From assembly GCF_001428025.1 (NCBI RefSeq), contig NZ_LMSC01000007.1:1-62186 (forward strand): a stretch of 62,186 nt of DNA, given 5' to 3'. A program made the translations under genes and the position numbers. The DNA is from Phycicoccus sp. Soil748. GTDB taxonomy: Bacteria; Actinomycetota; Actinomycetes; Actinomycetales; Dermatophilaceae. A model generated the notes under the pieces. It was not told the DNA's origin, searched no databases, and saw nothing but the letters and a program-made list of their open reading frames with translations. Shown piece by piece: positions 26,378 to 35,424 of the stretch (position 1 is its first letter; every line of letters starts with the position of its first letter).

Positions 26378-27142
26378 ATGGCTACCAAGACCGTCGCTGC
26401 TGACCTGCCCGCCGAGATCTTCGACGTCCAGGTCAACGTGCCGCTGATCCACCAGGTCGTCGTGGCGCAGATGGCTGCCGCGCGCCAGGGCACCCACTCC
26501 ACCAAGACCCGCGGCGAGGTCCGCGGCGGTGGCCGCAAGCCCTACCGCCAGAAGGGCACCGGCCGCGCCCGCCAGGGCTCGACCCGTGCGCCGCAGTTCG
26601 CCGGTGGTGGCGTCGTCCACGGCCCGCAGCCGCGCGACTACTCCCAGCGCACCCCCAAGAAGATGAAGGCCGCCGCCCTGCGTGGCGCCCTGTCCGACCG
26701 GGCCCGTCACGACCGCGTCCACGTGGTCGACTCCCTGGTCACGGCCGACGCGCCGTCGACCAAGGACGCGGCGGCGCTGCTGGCCGGCCTCACCACCCGG
26801 ACCAACGTGCTCGTGGTGCTCGACCGCAGCGACCTGGTGTCGCTGAAGTCGGTGCGCAACCTCGAGGGCGTCCACGTCCTGGCCGCCGACCAGCTCAACA
26901 CCTACGACGTGCTGATGTCGGACGACGTCGTCTTCACCAAGGCCGCCCTGGACGCGTTCGTGTCCGGTGCCCAGCCCGTCGGTGGCGTCGTCGAGGTCGA
27001 GGTCGAGGTGACCGAGGCCGTGGCCGAGAAGCCCGCCAAGAAGGCCGCCGCGAAGAAGCCCGCTGCTGCCAAGGCCGACAAGGCCGACAAGCCCGCGAAG
27101 GCTGCCAAGGCCGAGACCGCGGATGAGGAGGATGGCAAGTGA
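26378..27142 (+). CDS. rplD: 50S ribosomal protein L4 with C-terminal extension
   Basis: The product is 254 aa, about 40 longer than usual. The L4 globular domain and the Lys/Arg loop that lines the exit tunnel ([16 protein letters not shown], about residues 50-66) are intact. Residues from about 213 form a Lys/Ala/Asp-rich tail with Lys-Ala-Asp-Lys repeats. L4 represses the S10 operon in E. coli; whether that holds here is unknown. It overlaps rplW by four bases. Confidence 0.97.
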   Translation: MATKTVAADLPAEIFDVQVNVPLIHQVVVAQMAAARQGTHSTKTRGEVRGGGRKPYRQKGTGRARQGSTRAPQFAGGGVVHGPQPRDYSQRTPKKMKAAALRGALSDRARHDRVHVVDSLVTADAPSTKDAAALLAGLTTRTNVLVVLDRSDLVSLKSVRNLEGVHVLAADQLNTYDVLMSDDVVFTKAALDAFVSGAQPVGGVVEVEVEVTEAVAEKPAKKAAAKKPAAAKADKADKPAKAAKAETADEEDGK

Positions 27143-27444
27143 GCACGCTCGCTGCAGGCAAGGACCCCCGCGACATCCTGATCGCTCCGGTCGTGTCGGA
27201 GAAGTCGTACTCGCTGCTCGACCAGGGCAAGTACACCTTCATCGTCGACCCGCGGGCCAACAAGACCGAGATCAAGATCGCCGTTGAGCGTGTCTTCGGC
27301 GTCAAGGTCGACTCCGTGCACACCCTCAACCGTGTCGGCAAGACCCGTCGCACGCGGTTCGGCATCGGCAAGCGCAAGGACACCAAGCGTGCGATCGTCA
27401 CCCTCCGCGAGGGCTCGATCGACATCTTCGGTGCCGGCGCCTGA
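27139..27444 (+). CDS. rplW: 50S ribosomal protein L23
   Basis: The product is 101 aa from GTG 27139, overlapping the rplD stop (GTGA). L23 sits at the tunnel exit and is a docking site for trigger factor and SRP. Pro-Val-Val-Ser-Glu-Lys-Ser and the Arg-Arg-Thr-Arg-Phe-Gly-Ile-Gly loop identify it. Confidence 0.97.
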   Translation: MSTLAAGKDPRDILIAPVVSEKSYSLLDQGKYTFIVDPRANKTEIKIAVERVFGVKVDSVHTLNRVGKTRRTRFGIGKRKDTKRAIVTLREGSIDIFGAGA

Positions 27445-27478
27445 CCAGGACGCTGAAGAGACGTTAGGGACTTAGAAC

Positions 27479-28315
27479 ATGGGTATCCGCAAGTACAAGC
27501 CGACGACGCCTGGGCGTCGAGGCTCCAGCGTTGCCGACTTCGTCGAGGTCACGCGCTCCACTCCGGAGAAGTCGCTGGTCCGTCCACTGACGAAGTCCGG
27601 TGGACGCAACAGCAACGGCCGCATCACGACCCGCCACATCGGTGGGGGTCACAAGCGCGCCTACCGCGTCATCGACTTCCGTCGTCACGACAAGGACGGC
27701 GTGCCGGCCAAGGTCGCTCACATCGAGTACGACCCCAACCGCACCGCACGTATCGCCCTGCTGCACTACGCCGACGGTGAGAAGCGCTACATCCTGGCCC
27801 CCAAGGGCCTGGAGCAGGGCGCCAACATCGAGAACGGCCCCGGTGCCGACATCAAGCCCGGCAACAGCCTGCCGATGCGCAACATCCCGACCGGTACGGT
27901 CATCCACGCCGTCGAGCTGAAGCCCGGTGGCGGCGCGAAGATCGCCCGTTCGGCCGGTGTGCGTGTGCAGCTCGTCGCCAAGGACGGCCCCTACGCGCAG
28001 CTGCGCATGCCGTCCGGTGAGATCCGCAACGTCGACCTGCGCTGCCGCGCCACGGTCGGCGAGGTGGGCAACGCCGAGCAGTCCAACATCAACTGGGGCA
28101 AGGCCGGCCGCATGCGCTGGAAGGGCAAGCGCCCGACCGTCCGTGGTGTCGCCATGAACCCGGTCGACCACCCGCACGGTGGTGGTGAGGGCAAGACCTC
28201 CGGTGGTCGCCACCCGGTCAGCCCCTGGGGTCAGGCCGAGGGCCGCACCCGCCGCCCCGGCAAGCCGAGCGACAAGATGATCGTGCGCCGCCGTCGTACT
28301 GGCAAGAAGCGCTGA
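27479..28315 (+). CDS. rplB: 50S ribosomal protein L2
   Basis: The product is 278 aa. L2 is a core rRNA-binding protein near the peptidyl-transferase centre. The essential [13 protein letters not shown] segment (about residues 225-238) is intact. ATG 27479 follows a 34-nt gap with only a weak AGGGA ribosome site, the longest spacer within this operon. Confidence 0.98.
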   Translation: MGIRKYKPTTPGRRGSSVADFVEVTRSTPEKSLVRPLTKSGGRNSNGRITTRHIGGGHKRAYRVIDFRRHDKDGVPAKVAHIEYDPNRTARIALLHYADGEKRYILAPKGLEQGANIENGPGADIKPGNSLPMRNIPTGTVIHAVELKPGGGAKIARSAGVRVQLVAKDGPYAQLRMPSGEIRNVDLRCRATVGEVGNAEQSNINWGKAGRMRWKGKRPTVRGVAMNPVDHPHGGGEGKTSGGRHPVSPWGQAEGRTRRPGKPSDKMIVRRRRTGKKR

Positions 28316-28333
28316 GAAGGAGCCTGAAGAAAC

Positions 28334-28615
28334 ATGCCTCGTAGCTTGAAGAAGGGCCCCTTCATCGACGACCACCTTCAGAAGAAGGTCGACGTCCAGA
28401 ACGAAGCGGGCACCAAGACAGTCATCAAGACCTGGTCGCGTCGGTCGGTCATCAGCCCCGACATGCTCGGTCACACCTTTGCCGTGCACGACGGCCGCAA
28501 GCACGTCCCGGTGTTCGTCACCGAGTCGATGGTCGGCCACAAGCTCGGCGAGTTCGCGCCGACCCGCACGTTCAAGGGTCACGTGAAGGAAGACAAGAAG
28601 GGGCGTCGTCGCTGA
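28334..28615 (+). CDS. rpsS: 30S ribosomal protein S19
   Basis: The product is 93 aa, standard length. [10 protein letters not shown] and Val-Gly-His-Lys-Leu-Gly-Glu-Phe are diagnostic. S19 partners S13 at the top of the 30S head. The AAGGAG site is at about 28317. Its stop overlaps the rplV start by one base. Confidence 0.98.
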   Translation: MPRSLKKGPFIDDHLQKKVDVQNEAGTKTVIKTWSRRSVISPDMLGHTFAVHDGRKHVPVFVTESMVGHKLGEFAPTRTFKGHVKEDKKGRRR

Positions 28616-29016
28616 TGGCCGCCCCCACCGAGAACAAGGACAACGTGATGGAAGCCAAGGCGAGCGCGCGGCACGTCCGCGTCACGCCCCAGAAGGCGCG
28701 TCGCATCATCGACCTCATCCGCGGCAAGCAGGCCGTCGAGGCCGTCGCGACGCTGCGGTTCGCCCCGCAGTCGGCGTCCGACCCGATCCAGAAGGTGCTC
28801 GAGAGCGCCATCGCCAACGCCCGGGTCAAGGCCGACAAGGCGTCTGAGGCGTTCGACGAGCGCAACCTCGTCATCAGCGCCGCCTACGTCGACGAGGGCC
28901 CGACGATGAAGCGGTTCCGCCCGCGTGCCCAGGGCCGCGCGGCCCGCATCAACAAGCGGACCAGCCACATCACCGTGGTCGTCACGCCGAAGACCCCCAA
29001 GGGAGGCACCCGCTAA
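28615..29016 (+). CDS. rplV: 50S ribosomal protein L22
   Basis: The product is 133 aa from ATG 28615 (TGATG overlap with rpsS). A second in-frame ATG at 28648, with AAGGA before it, would start directly at the usual Met-Glu-Ala-Lys-Ala actinobacterial N-terminus. Either may be used. The conserved [10 protein letters not shown] and the C-terminal beta-hairpin that lines the exit tunnel are present. Confidence 0.95.
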   Translation: MAAPTENKDNVMEAKASARHVRVTPQKARRIIDLIRGKQAVEAVATLRFAPQSASDPIQKVLESAIANARVKADKASEAFDERNLVISAAYVDEGPTMKRFRPRAQGRAARINKRTSHITVVVTPKTPKGGTR

Positions 29017-29834
29017 TGGGCCAGAAGGTCAACCCGCACGGCTTCCGCCTCGGCATCACCACCGAGCACAAGAGCCGCTGGTTCGCTGACTCCACCAAGG
29101 AGGGGCAGCGTTACCGCGACTACGTCAAGGAAGACGTCGCCATCCGCAAGCTCATGTCCGAGGGCATGGAGCGGGCAGGCATCTCCCGCGTGGAGATCGA
29201 GCGCACCCGTGACCGCGTCCGTGTGGACATCCACACCGCGCGTCCCGGCATCGTCATCGGTCGCCGCGGCGCCGAGGCCGACCGCATCCGTGGCGAGCTC
29301 GAGAAGCTCACGGGCAAGCAGGTGCAGCTGAACATCCTCGAGGTCAAGAACCCCGAGGTCGACTCCCAGCTCGTCGCGCAGGGCATCGCCGAGCAGCTCT
29401 CTGCTCGTGTGTCGTTCCGCCGCGCGATGCGCAAGGGCATGCAGTCCGCCACCCGCGCCGGCGCCAAGGGCATCCGTGTGCAGGTCTCCGGCCGCCTCGG
29501 CGGCGCGGAGATGTCTCGCACGGAGTTCTACCGTGAGGGTCGCGTCCCGCTGCACACCCTGCGTGCGCAGATCGACTACGGCTTCTACGAGGCCCGCACC
29601 ACCTTCGGGCGCATCGGCGTCAAGGTGTGGATCTACAAGGGCGACGTCACCGCTCGCGAGCTGGCCCAGCAGCAGGCTGCTGCGCCGCGCCCGAGCCGTG
29701 GCCCGCGTCGCGACGGCGCCGACCGTCCGGCCCGCGCTCGTCGCGAGCGTCCGGAGGCCGCCGCCACCGAGACCACTGCTGAGGCACCCGCCGTCGAGGC
29801 GACCGCCGCCAGCACTGAGGGAGAGCAGTCCTGA
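29016..29834 (+). CDS. rpsC: 30S ribosomal protein S3 with C-terminal extension
   Basis: The product is 272 aa. The N-terminal KH domain contains Gly-Arg-Arg-Gly-Ala-Glu-Ala, and the C-terminal S3 domain is complete to about residue 210. S3 forms part of the mRNA entry channel and helicase. The last 60 residues switch from Arg/Pro-rich to Ala/Thr/Glu-rich, a tail common in actinobacteria. The ATG overlaps the rplV stop (TAATG). Confidence 0.98.
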   Translation: MGQKVNPHGFRLGITTEHKSRWFADSTKEGQRYRDYVKEDVAIRKLMSEGMERAGISRVEIERTRDRVRVDIHTARPGIVIGRRGAEADRIRGELEKLTGKQVQLNILEVKNPEVDSQLVAQGIAEQLSARVSFRRAMRKGMQSATRAGAKGIRVQVSGRLGGAEMSRTEFYREGRVPLHTLRAQIDYGFYEARTTFGRIGVKVWIYKGDVTARELAQQQAAAPRPSRGPRRDGADRPARARRERPEAAATETTAEAPAVEATAASTEGEQS

Positions 29835-29835
29835 C

Positions 29836-30255
29836 ATGTTGATTCCTCGTCGAGTCAAGCACCGCAAGCAGCACCACCCGGGTCGCTCGGGCGCTGCGAA
29901 GGGTGGCACGAAGATCGCGTTCGGCGACTACGGCATCCAGGCCCTCGAGCCCGCCTACGTCACCAACCGCCAGATCGAGTCCGCTCGTATCGCGATGACG
30001 CGTTACATGAAGCGTGGCGGAAAGGTGTGGATCAACATCTACCCCGACCGCCCGCTGACCAAGAAGCCCGCCGAGACCCGCATGGGTTCCGGTAAGGGTT
30101 CCCCCGAGTGGTGGATCGCCAACATCAAGCCTGGTCGCGTGATGTTCGAGGTCTCCGGTGTGTCCGAAGAGGTCGCCCGTGAGGCGATGCGTCTGGCGAT
30201 GCACAAGCTCCCCATGAAGTGCCGCTTCGTTCGGCGTGAGGGTGGTGACATCTGA
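29836..30255 (+). CDS. rplP: 50S ribosomal protein L16
   Basis: The product is 139 aa from ATG 29836, one base after the rpsC stop ([11 protein letters not shown]). L16 helps position tRNA at the A and P sites. [11 protein letters not shown] is the family signature. Confidence 0.98.
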   Translation: MLIPRRVKHRKQHHPGRSGAAKGGTKIAFGDYGIQALEPAYVTNRQIESARIAMTRYMKRGGKVWINIYPDRPLTKKPAETRMGSGKGSPEWWIANIKPGRVMFEVSGVSEEVAREAMRLAMHKLPMKCRFVRREGGDI

Positions 30256-30506
30256 TGGCAGTCGGATCCAAGGACCTGACGTCCGAGAACCTGCGTGGTC
30301 TCGACGACGAGCGTCTCGTCGACGAGCTGCGCAAGGCCAAGGAGGAGCTGTTCAACCTCCGGTTCCAGTCGGCCACCGGCCAGCTGGACAACCACGGGCG
30401 GCTGCGCGCGGTCCGCAAGGACATCGCACGCATCTACACCGAGCTGCGTGAGCGCGAGCTCGGCATCGGTGGGGCCACCCCGCAGAGCACGGAGAAGTCG
30501 GCATGA
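30255..30506 (+). CDS. rpmC: 50S ribosomal protein L29
   Basis: The product is 83 aa, slightly longer than usual owing to a Ser/Thr-rich end. Two helices with [14 protein letters not shown] and Asp-Ile-Ala-Arg-Ile identify it. It lies next to L23 at the tunnel exit. It overlaps both neighbours by one to four bases. Confidence 0.97.
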   Translation: MAVGSKDLTSENLRGLDDERLVDELRKAKEELFNLRFQSATGQLDNHGRLRAVRKDIARIYTELRERELGIGGATPQSTEKSA

Positions 30507-30793
30507 GCAAGAACGACAAGGATGAGGCCGTGACGGCGCAGGACCGCAACTACCGCAAGACCCGCCAGGGTTACGTGGTCAGCGACAAGATGGACAAGAC
30601 CGTCGTGGTCGAGGTCGAGGACCGCGTCAAGCACGCGCTCTACGGCAAGGTCCTGCGGCGCTCGAGCAAGGTCAAGGCCCACGACGAGAACAACGCTGCC
30701 GGCATCGGCGACCGCGTCTCGATCATGGAGACCCGTCCGCTGTCGGCCACCAAGCGCTGGCGCGTGGTGGAGATCCTCGAGAAGGCCAAGTAG
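30503..30793 (+). CDS. rpsQ: 30S ribosomal protein S17
   Basis: The product is 96 aa. An OB-fold with [11 protein letters not shown] and Arg-Pro-Leu-Ser-Ala-Thr-Lys-Arg-Trp is diagnostic. The ATG overlaps the rpmC stop (ATGA). It is the last gene of the S10 unit; a hairpin follows. Confidence 0.98.
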   Translation: MSKNDKDEAVTAQDRNYRKTRQGYVVSDKMDKTVVVEVEDRVKHALYGKVLRRSSKVKAHDENNAAGIGDRVSIMETRPLSATKRWRVVEILEKAK

Positions 30794-30830
30794 TCCTTTC
30801 AGGCCTGCACCACCCAAGCATCCGCCGCCA

Positions 30831-30864
30831 CCGCGGCGTACCGGCCCCGGTCGGTATGCCGCGG
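30831..30864 (+). terminator. Hairpin between the S10 and spc operons
   Basis: A 13-bp stem with one G-U pair (30831-30843 with 30852-30864) and an eight-base loop contains the GGTATGCCGCGG arm seen in two other operon boundaries. The TGCACCACCC string precedes it (30806-30815). Confidence 0.7.
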
Positions 30865-30941
30865 GGGAGCGGCAACAGACCACCCACAGTTCGGCAAGGC
30901 TCACCGTGAGTGAGAACCAGCTCGACGACAGGAGTTAGACA

Positions 30942-31310
30942 GTGATCCAGCAGGAGTCGCGACTGCGTGTCGCCGACAACACTGGTGCCAAGGAGATCCT
31001 TTGCATCCGTGTTCTCGGTGGTTCCGGTCGTCGTTACGCCGGCATCGGTGACGTGATCGTCGCCGCCGTCAAGGACGCCATCCCCGGCGGCAACGTCAAG
31101 AAGGGCGACGTCGTCAAGGCCGTCATCGTGCGCACCACGAAGGAGCGTCGCCGCTCCGACGGCAGCTACATCAAGTTCGACGAGAACGCCGCCGTCATCC
31201 TCAAGGGCGACGGGGACCCCCGTGGCACCCGCATCTTCGGCCCCGTGGGCCGCGAGCTGCGTGAGAAGAAGTTCATGAAGATCATCTCGCTGGCGCCGGA
31301 GGTGCTCTGA
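30942..31310 (+). CDS. rplN: 50S ribosomal protein L14
   Basis: The product is 122 aa from GTG 30942 (Val-Ile-Gln-Gln-Glu-Ser-Arg-Leu) behind AGGAG. L14 forms an inter-subunit bridge and is the target of RsfS. Asp-Asn-Thr-Gly-Ala-Lys-Glu and Gly-Thr-Arg-Ile-Phe-Gly-Pro-Val are conserved. It is the first gene of the spc unit; no convincing promoter is visible in the 148 bp before it apart from the hairpin. Confidence 0.98.
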   Translation: MIQQESRLRVADNTGAKEILCIRVLGGSGRRYAGIGDVIVAAVKDAIPGGNVKKGDVVKAVIVRTTKERRRSDGSYIKFDENAAVILKGDGDPRGTRIFGPVGRELREKKFMKIISLAPEVL

Positions 31311-31313
31311 GCC

Positions 31314-31664
31314 ATGGCTGCAAAGATGAAGATCAAGAAGGGCGACCTCGTCCAGGTCCTCACGGGCAAGGACAAGGCCAAGCAGGGCAAGGTCATCGCC
31401 GTCTACCCGGAGACCCAGCGCGTGCTGGTCGAGGGTGTCAACCGCGTGACCCGCCACACGAAGGCCGGCCAGTCCGCCCGTGGCACCCGCACCGGTGGCC
31501 TTGTCGTCCAGGAGGCCGCGATCCACGTGAGCAACGTGGCGATCGTCGACCCGACCGAGAAGAAGCCGACCCGGGTCAAGACCCGCGTCGAGACCGTCGA
31601 GCGCAACGGCCGCGACAAGGCCGTCCGCACCCGCGTTGCGGTGCGCTCGGGCAAGGACCTGTGA
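31314..31664 (+). CDS. rplX: 50S ribosomal protein L24
   Basis: The product is 116 aa. The KOW motif ([14 protein letters not shown]) at residues 6-20 marks this early 50S assembly protein. It starts three bases after rplN. Confidence 0.97.
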   Translation: MAAKMKIKKGDLVQVLTGKDKAKQGKVIAVYPETQRVLVEGVNRVTRHTKAGQSARGTRTGGLVVQEAAIHVSNVAIVDPTEKKPTRVKTRVETVERNGRDKAVRTRVAVRSGKDL

Positions 31665-31669
31665 GAGAC

Positions 31670-32236
31670 ATGACCGAGACTGCAACCACGCAGGCGCCCC
31701 GTCTGAAGACGCGGTACGCCGAGGAGATCAAGGGCCAGCTGCAGCAGCAGTTCGGCCACGCCAACGTCATGCAGGTGCCCGGCGTCGTCAAGGTCGTCGT
31801 GAACATGGGTGTCGGCGACGCCGCCAAGGACGCCAAGCTCATCGAGGGCGCCATCCGCGACCTGTCCGCCATCACCGGCCAGAAGCCGATCGTCACCCGG
31901 GCGCGCAAGTCCATCGCCCAGTTCAAGTTGCGCGAGGGCATGCCGATCGGTGCGCACACCACGCTCCGTGGCGACCGCATGTGGGAGTTCCTGGACCGCC
32001 TCGTGTCCGTGGCGCTGCCCCGTATCCGCGACTTCCGCGGCCTGTCGCCGAAGCAGTTCGACGGCAACGGCAACTACACCTTCGGCCTCACCGAGCAGTC
32101 GATGTTCCACGAGATCGACCAGGACCGCATCGACCGCGTGCGTGGCATGGACATCACCGTGGTGACCACCGCCACCAACGACGACGAGGGCCGCGCACTG
32201 CTCAAGGCGCTCGGCTTCCCCTTCAAGGAGAACTGA
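31670..32236 (+). CDS. rplE: 50S ribosomal protein L5
   Basis: The product is 188 aa from ATG 31670; GTG 31661, overlapping the rplX stop, would add three residues and is the alternative. L5 binds 5S rRNA and contacts the P-site tRNA. [12 protein letters not shown] and [10 protein letters not shown] are diagnostic. Confidence 0.97.
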   Translation: MTETATTQAPRLKTRYAEEIKGQLQQQFGHANVMQVPGVVKVVVNMGVGDAAKDAKLIEGAIRDLSAITGQKPIVTRARKSIAQFKLREGMPIGAHTTLRGDRMWEFLDRLVSVALPRIRDFRGLSPKQFDGNGNYTFGLTEQSMFHEIDQDRIDRVRGMDITVVTTATNDDEGRALLKALGFPFKEN

Positions 32237-32237
32237 C

Positions 32238-32423
32238 ATGGCGAAGACCGCCCTGGTCAACAAGGCCAACAAGAAGCCGAAGTTCAAGGTGCGTGGCTAC
32301 ACCCGTTGCCAGCGCTGCGGCCGACCGCACTCGGTCTACCGCAAGTTCGGGCTGTGCCGTGTGTGCCTTCGCGAGATGGCCCACCGCGGCGAGCTGCCCG
32401 GCGTCACCAAGAGCTCCTGGTAA
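32238..32423 (+). CDS. rpsZ: 30S ribosomal protein S14, zinc-binding type Z
   Basis: The product is 61 aa, the short form. Cys24, Cys27, Cys40 and Cys43 form an intact zinc ribbon, so this is the zinc-dependent S14. Many actinobacteria carry a zinc-free paralogue elsewhere for zinc starvation; none is in this window. It starts one base after the rplE stop. Confidence 0.97.
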   Translation: MAKTALVNKANKKPKFKVRGYTRCQRCGRPHSVYRKFGLCRVCLREMAHRGELPGVTKSSW

Positions 32424-32522
32424 GAGAAGCTCAGCACCACCCCACCCATTGATTTCGTTCTACATCGCAGGTCGCAGCGCGAAGCGCAGTGAAACCGCGG
32501 TGAGAGAGGGCCGGAGAAGCCC
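32424..32522 (+). other. Spacer between rpsZ and rpsH
   Basis: This 99-bp gap holds CAGCACCACCC (32432-32442) and GATTTCG (32451-32457). The latter resembles the block in the four r-protein promoters, but no -10 lies at the expected distance, so an internal promoter is not supported. Confidence 0.4.
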
Positions 32523-32921
32523 ATGACCATGACTGACCCGATTGCGGACATGTTGACCCGCGTCCGGAACGCCAACTCGGCGCACCACGACGCAGTCTCC
32601 ATGCCGTTTTCCAAGCTGAAGTCCCACATCGCCGAGATCCTCCAGGCCGAGGGCTACATCGCCTCCTGGAAGGTCGAGGACGCCGAGGTCGGCAAGACGC
32701 TGACGATCGAGCTGAAGTACGGCCCCAACCGCGAGCGTTCCATCGCTGGCGTGCGGCGCGTGTCCAAGCCCGGTCTGCGCGTCTACGCCAAGTCGACGAA
32801 CCTTCCCAAGGTCCTCGGTGGCCTCGGTGTGGCCATCATTTCCACCTCGTCTGGGCTCCTCACGGACCGCCAGGCGGCTTCCAAGGGTGTGGGCGGGGAA
32901 GTCCTCGCCTACGTCTGGTAA
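32523..32921 (+). CDS. rpsH: 30S ribosomal protein S8
   Basis: The product is 132 aa. S8 binds helix 21 of 16S rRNA and represses the spc operon in E. coli. [12 protein letters not shown] at the start and Gly-Gly-Glu-Val-Leu-Ala-Tyr-Val-Trp at the end are signatures. ATG 32523 lies behind GGAGAAG; ATG 32529 is also in frame. Confidence 0.98.
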   Translation: MTMTDPIADMLTRVRNANSAHHDAVSMPFSKLKSHIAEILQAEGYIASWKVEDAEVGKTLTIELKYGPNRERSIAGVRRVSKPGLRVYAKSTNLPKVLGGLGVAIISTSSGLLTDRQAASKGVGGEVLAYVW

Positions 32922-32933
32922 GGGGTATTCGAC

Positions 32934-33470
32934 ATGTCGCGTATTGGACGACTCCCGGTCGCCATCCCCAGCGGTGTCGACATCACCGTCGACGGCCAGA
33001 CCGTCAAGGTGAAGGGCCCCAAGGGCGAGCTCAGCCACCGTGTGGCCGAGCCGATCACCGTCGAGAAGGGTGACGAGGCCCTCGAGGTCAAGCGCCCCAA
33101 CGACGAGCGCCAGTCCCGTGCCCTGCACGGCCTGACCCGCTCGCTCATCAACAACATGGTCCTCGGTGTCACCGAGGGCTACGAGAAGAAGATGGAGATC
33201 CACGGCACGGGTTACCGCGTGGCCAACAAGGGCGGGAACCTCGAGTTCGCGCTCGGCTACAGCCACCCGATCACCGTCGAGGCCCCCGAGGGCATCTCCT
33301 TCGCCGTCGAGAACCCGACCCGCTTCGCGGTGCAGGGCATCGACAAGCAGCTGGTCGGCGAGGTTGCCGCGAACATCCGCAAGCTGCGCAAGCCCGACCC
33401 GTACAAGGGCAAGGGCGTGCGCTACGCGGGCGAGCACATCCGTCGCAAGGTCGGAAAGGCCGGTAAGTAA
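32934..33470 (+). CDS. rplF: 50S ribosomal protein L6
   Basis: The product is 178 aa, with two L6 repeats. Met-Ser-Arg-Ile-Gly-Arg-Leu-Pro and the C-terminal [11 protein letters not shown] are diagnostic. L6 lies at the base of the L7/L12 stalk by the sarcin-ricin loop. Confidence 0.98.
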   Translation: MSRIGRLPVAIPSGVDITVDGQTVKVKGPKGELSHRVAEPITVEKGDEALEVKRPNDERQSRALHGLTRSLINNMVLGVTEGYEKKMEIHGTGYRVANKGGNLEFALGYSHPITVEAPEGISFAVENPTRFAVQGIDKQLVGEVAANIRKLRKPDPYKGKGVRYAGEHIRRKVGKAGK

Positions 33471-33473
33471 GTC

Positions 33474-33848
33474 ATGGCAATGATCGTCAAGCGCGCCAAG
33501 GGCAAGTCCGCCGCACGCGGCCGCCGCCACCTGCGCCTGCGCAAGAAGGTGACCGGCACCGCCGTGCGTCCCCGCATGGTCGTCTCGCGCTCCTCGCGCC
33601 ACGTCTTCGTCCAGGTCGTCGACGACACGGTCGGCAAGACCGTGGCCTCGGCCTCGACCATGGAGGCGGACCTGCGCACCTTCGAGGGTGACAAGACCGC
33701 CAAGGCCCGCAAGGTGGGCGAGCTGCTCGCCGAGCGTGCCAAGAGCGCCGGCATCGAGGCCGTCGTCTTCGACCGTGGCGGCAACCGCTACCACGGTCGC
33801 GTCGCGGCCATCGCCGAGGGCGCCCGCGAGGGTGGGCTGTCCCTGTGA
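33474..33848 (+). CDS. rplR: 50S ribosomal protein L18
   Basis: The product is 124 aa. The basic N-terminus and [11 protein letters not shown] mark L18, which anchors 5S rRNA with L5. It starts three bases after rplF. Confidence 0.97.
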   Translation: MAMIVKRAKGKSAARGRRHLRLRKKVTGTAVRPRMVVSRSSRHVFVQVVDDTVGKTVASASTMEADLRTFEGDKTAKARKVGELLAERAKSAGIEAVVFDRGGNRYHGRVAAIAEGAREGGLSL

Positions 33849-33894
33849 CCGGCACCGCAATGAACTCGACTGTTACTGAGATGAGGAACGTCTG

Positions 33895-34542
33895 ATGCCC
33901 GGACCCCAGCGTCGAGGCACTGGAGCCGCTGGCGCCGCCGGAGGCGAGCGTGGCGACCGCCGCGACCGCCGCGACAACCGTCGTGACGGTGGCCGCGACC
34001 AGGCCGAGAAGAGCGCCTACGTCGAGCGCGTGGTGACCATCAACCGCGTCGCCAAGGTCGTCAAGGGTGGCCGCCGCTTCAGCTTCACCGCCCTCGTGGT
34101 CGTGGGCGACGGCGACGGCACCGTCGGCGTCGGCTACGGCAAGGCCAAGGAAGTTCCCGCCGCGATCGCCAAGGGTGTCGAGGAGGCCAAGAAGCAGTTC
34201 TTCAAGGTCCCGCGCATCCAGGGCACCATCCCGCACCCCGTGCAGGGTGAGGCCGCCGCGGGTGTCGTCATGCTGCGCCCCGCCGCCCCCGGTACCGGTG
34301 TCATCGCCGGTGGCCCGGTGCGTGCGGTGCTCGAGTGCGCCGGCATCCACGACGTGCTGAGCAAGTCGCTCGGCTCGGACAACGCGATCAACATCGTCCA
34401 CGCGACGGTCGCGGCCCTGCAGGGCCTCGAGCGTCCGGAGGCCGTGGCTGCCCGCCGTGGCCTGCCCGTGGACCAGGTCGCCCCGGCCGCCATGCTGCGC
34501 GCCCAGGCTGCTGGCCGCGAGGCCGCCAAGGCAGGTGCCTGA
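33895..34542 (+). CDS. rpsE: 30S ribosomal protein S5 with Arg/Asp-rich N-terminus
   Basis: The product is 215 aa. Residues 1-35 are disordered with repeated Arg-Asp-Arg-Arg-Asp units. The S5 RNA-binding domain begins at [11 protein letters not shown], and Gly-Gly-Arg-Arg-Phe-Ser-Phe and Gly-Tyr-Gly-Lys-Ala-Lys-Glu-Val-Pro are conserved. S5 affects translational fidelity and 30S assembly. It overlaps rpmD by one base. Confidence 0.97.
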   Translation: MPGPQRRGTGAAGAAGGERGDRRDRRDNRRDGGRDQAEKSAYVERVVTINRVAKVVKGGRRFSFTALVVVGDGDGTVGVGYGKAKEVPAAIAKGVEEAKKQFFKVPRIQGTIPHPVQGEAAAGVVMLRPAAPGTGVIAGGPVRAVLECAGIHDVLSKSLGSDNAINIVHATVAALQGLERPEAVAARRGLPVDQVAPAAMLRAQAAGREAAKAGA

Positions 34543-34721
34543 TGCGTCTCAAGGTGACCCAGACCCGTTCCGAGATCGGCGGCAAGCAGAACCAGCGTGA
34601 CACGCTGCGCAGCCTCGGTCTGAAGCGCATTGGCGACGTCGTCGTCAAGGAGGACCGTCCCGAGATCCGCGGGATGGTCAAGACGGTGACCCACCTGGTG
34701 ACCGTCGAGGAGGTTGACTGA
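34542..34721 (+). CDS. rpmD: 50S ribosomal protein L30
   Basis: The product is 59 aa from ATG 34542 (GATG overlap with the rpsE stop). Leu-Lys-Val-Thr-Gln-Thr-Arg-Ser and Thr-Leu-Arg-Ser-Leu-Gly-Leu-Lys-Arg are the L30 signature. A longer reading of the frame upstream is only the shadow of rpsE. Confidence 0.96.
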   Translation: MRLKVTQTRSEIGGKQNQRDTLRSLGLKRIGDVVVKEDRPEIRGMVKTVTHLVTVEEVD

Positions 34722-34723
34722 CC

Positions 34724-35224
34724 ATGGCAGAGAAGAAGGCCACGACCAAGGCCGCTGCGAAGTCGGAGAAGTCCGTCGAGGGCGCAGCGCTGAAGCTGCA
34801 CCACCTGCGTCCCGCCCCGGGTGCCAAGACCGCCAAGACCCGCGTGGGTCGCGGTGAGGGCTCCAAGGGCAAGACCGCCGGTCGCGGCACCAAGGGCACC
34901 GGCGCCCGCTACCAGGTGCCGGAGCGCTTCGAGGGTGGCGCCATGCCGCTGCACATGCGGCTGCCCAAGCTCCGCGGCTTCAAGAACCCGTTCAAGGTGG
35001 AGTACCAGGTCGTCAACCTGGACAAGCTCTCCGCCCTCTACCCGCAGGGCGGCGACGTGACCGTCGACGACCTCGTGGCCAAGGGTGCGGTCCGCGACAG
35101 CGCACCGGTCAAGGTGCTGGGCGACGGCGAGATCAGCGTCAAGGTCAACGTGACCGCTGACAAGTTCTCGGCCTCCGCCAAGGAGAAGATCGAGGCCGCC
35201 GGCGGCTCGGTCACCTCCGCCTGA
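34724..35224 (+). CDS. rplO: 50S ribosomal protein L15
   Basis: The product is 166 aa, with a 20-residue Ala/Lys/Glu leader before the usual [10 protein letters not shown]. The Gly/Lys/Arg-rich segment ([14 protein letters not shown]) threads into 23S rRNA. It is the last gene of the spc unit and is followed by a long hairpin. Confidence 0.97.
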   Translation: MAEKKATTKAAAKSEKSVEGAALKLHHLRPAPGAKTAKTRVGRGEGSKGKTAGRGTKGTGARYQVPERFEGGAMPLHMRLPKLRGFKNPFKVEYQVVNLDKLSALYPQGGDVTVDDLVAKGAVRDSAPVKVLGDGEISVKVNVTADKFSASAKEKIEAAGGSVTSA

Positions 35225-35241
35225 GCACCACCACGTTCCAC

Positions 35242-35286
35242 GGTATGCCGCGGTCTCACCGCTTCACGGTGAGCCCGCGGCATACC
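35242..35286 (+). terminator. Terminator after rplO
   Basis: A 20-position stem with one T-C mismatch (35242-35261 with 35267-35286) starts 17 bases after the rplO stop and is followed by TGTTTGT. It carries the recurring GGTATGCCGCGG arm. Confidence 0.85.
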
Positions 35287-35424
35287 TGTTTGTCCTGATC
35301 GTCCCTCGCGGCCCGTCACGGGTCGTGTTGGATGACGACCGGCACGGCCCGCGGGGTATCGTGCCTAGGATTGCCTGACCGTCTCACCGCGTGGCCGATG
35401 CGCCCGCGTCACCCAGGAGGACCT

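Noticed and set aside
32451-32482. A promoter before rpsH based on GATTTCG
   Set aside because: No -10-like hexamer lies 26-27 nt downstream, unlike in the four accepted promoters.
35328-35362. A secY promoter TTGGAT...TATCGT
   Set aside because: The spacer would be 23 nt, too long for a sigma-70-type promoter; I could not settle on a pair.
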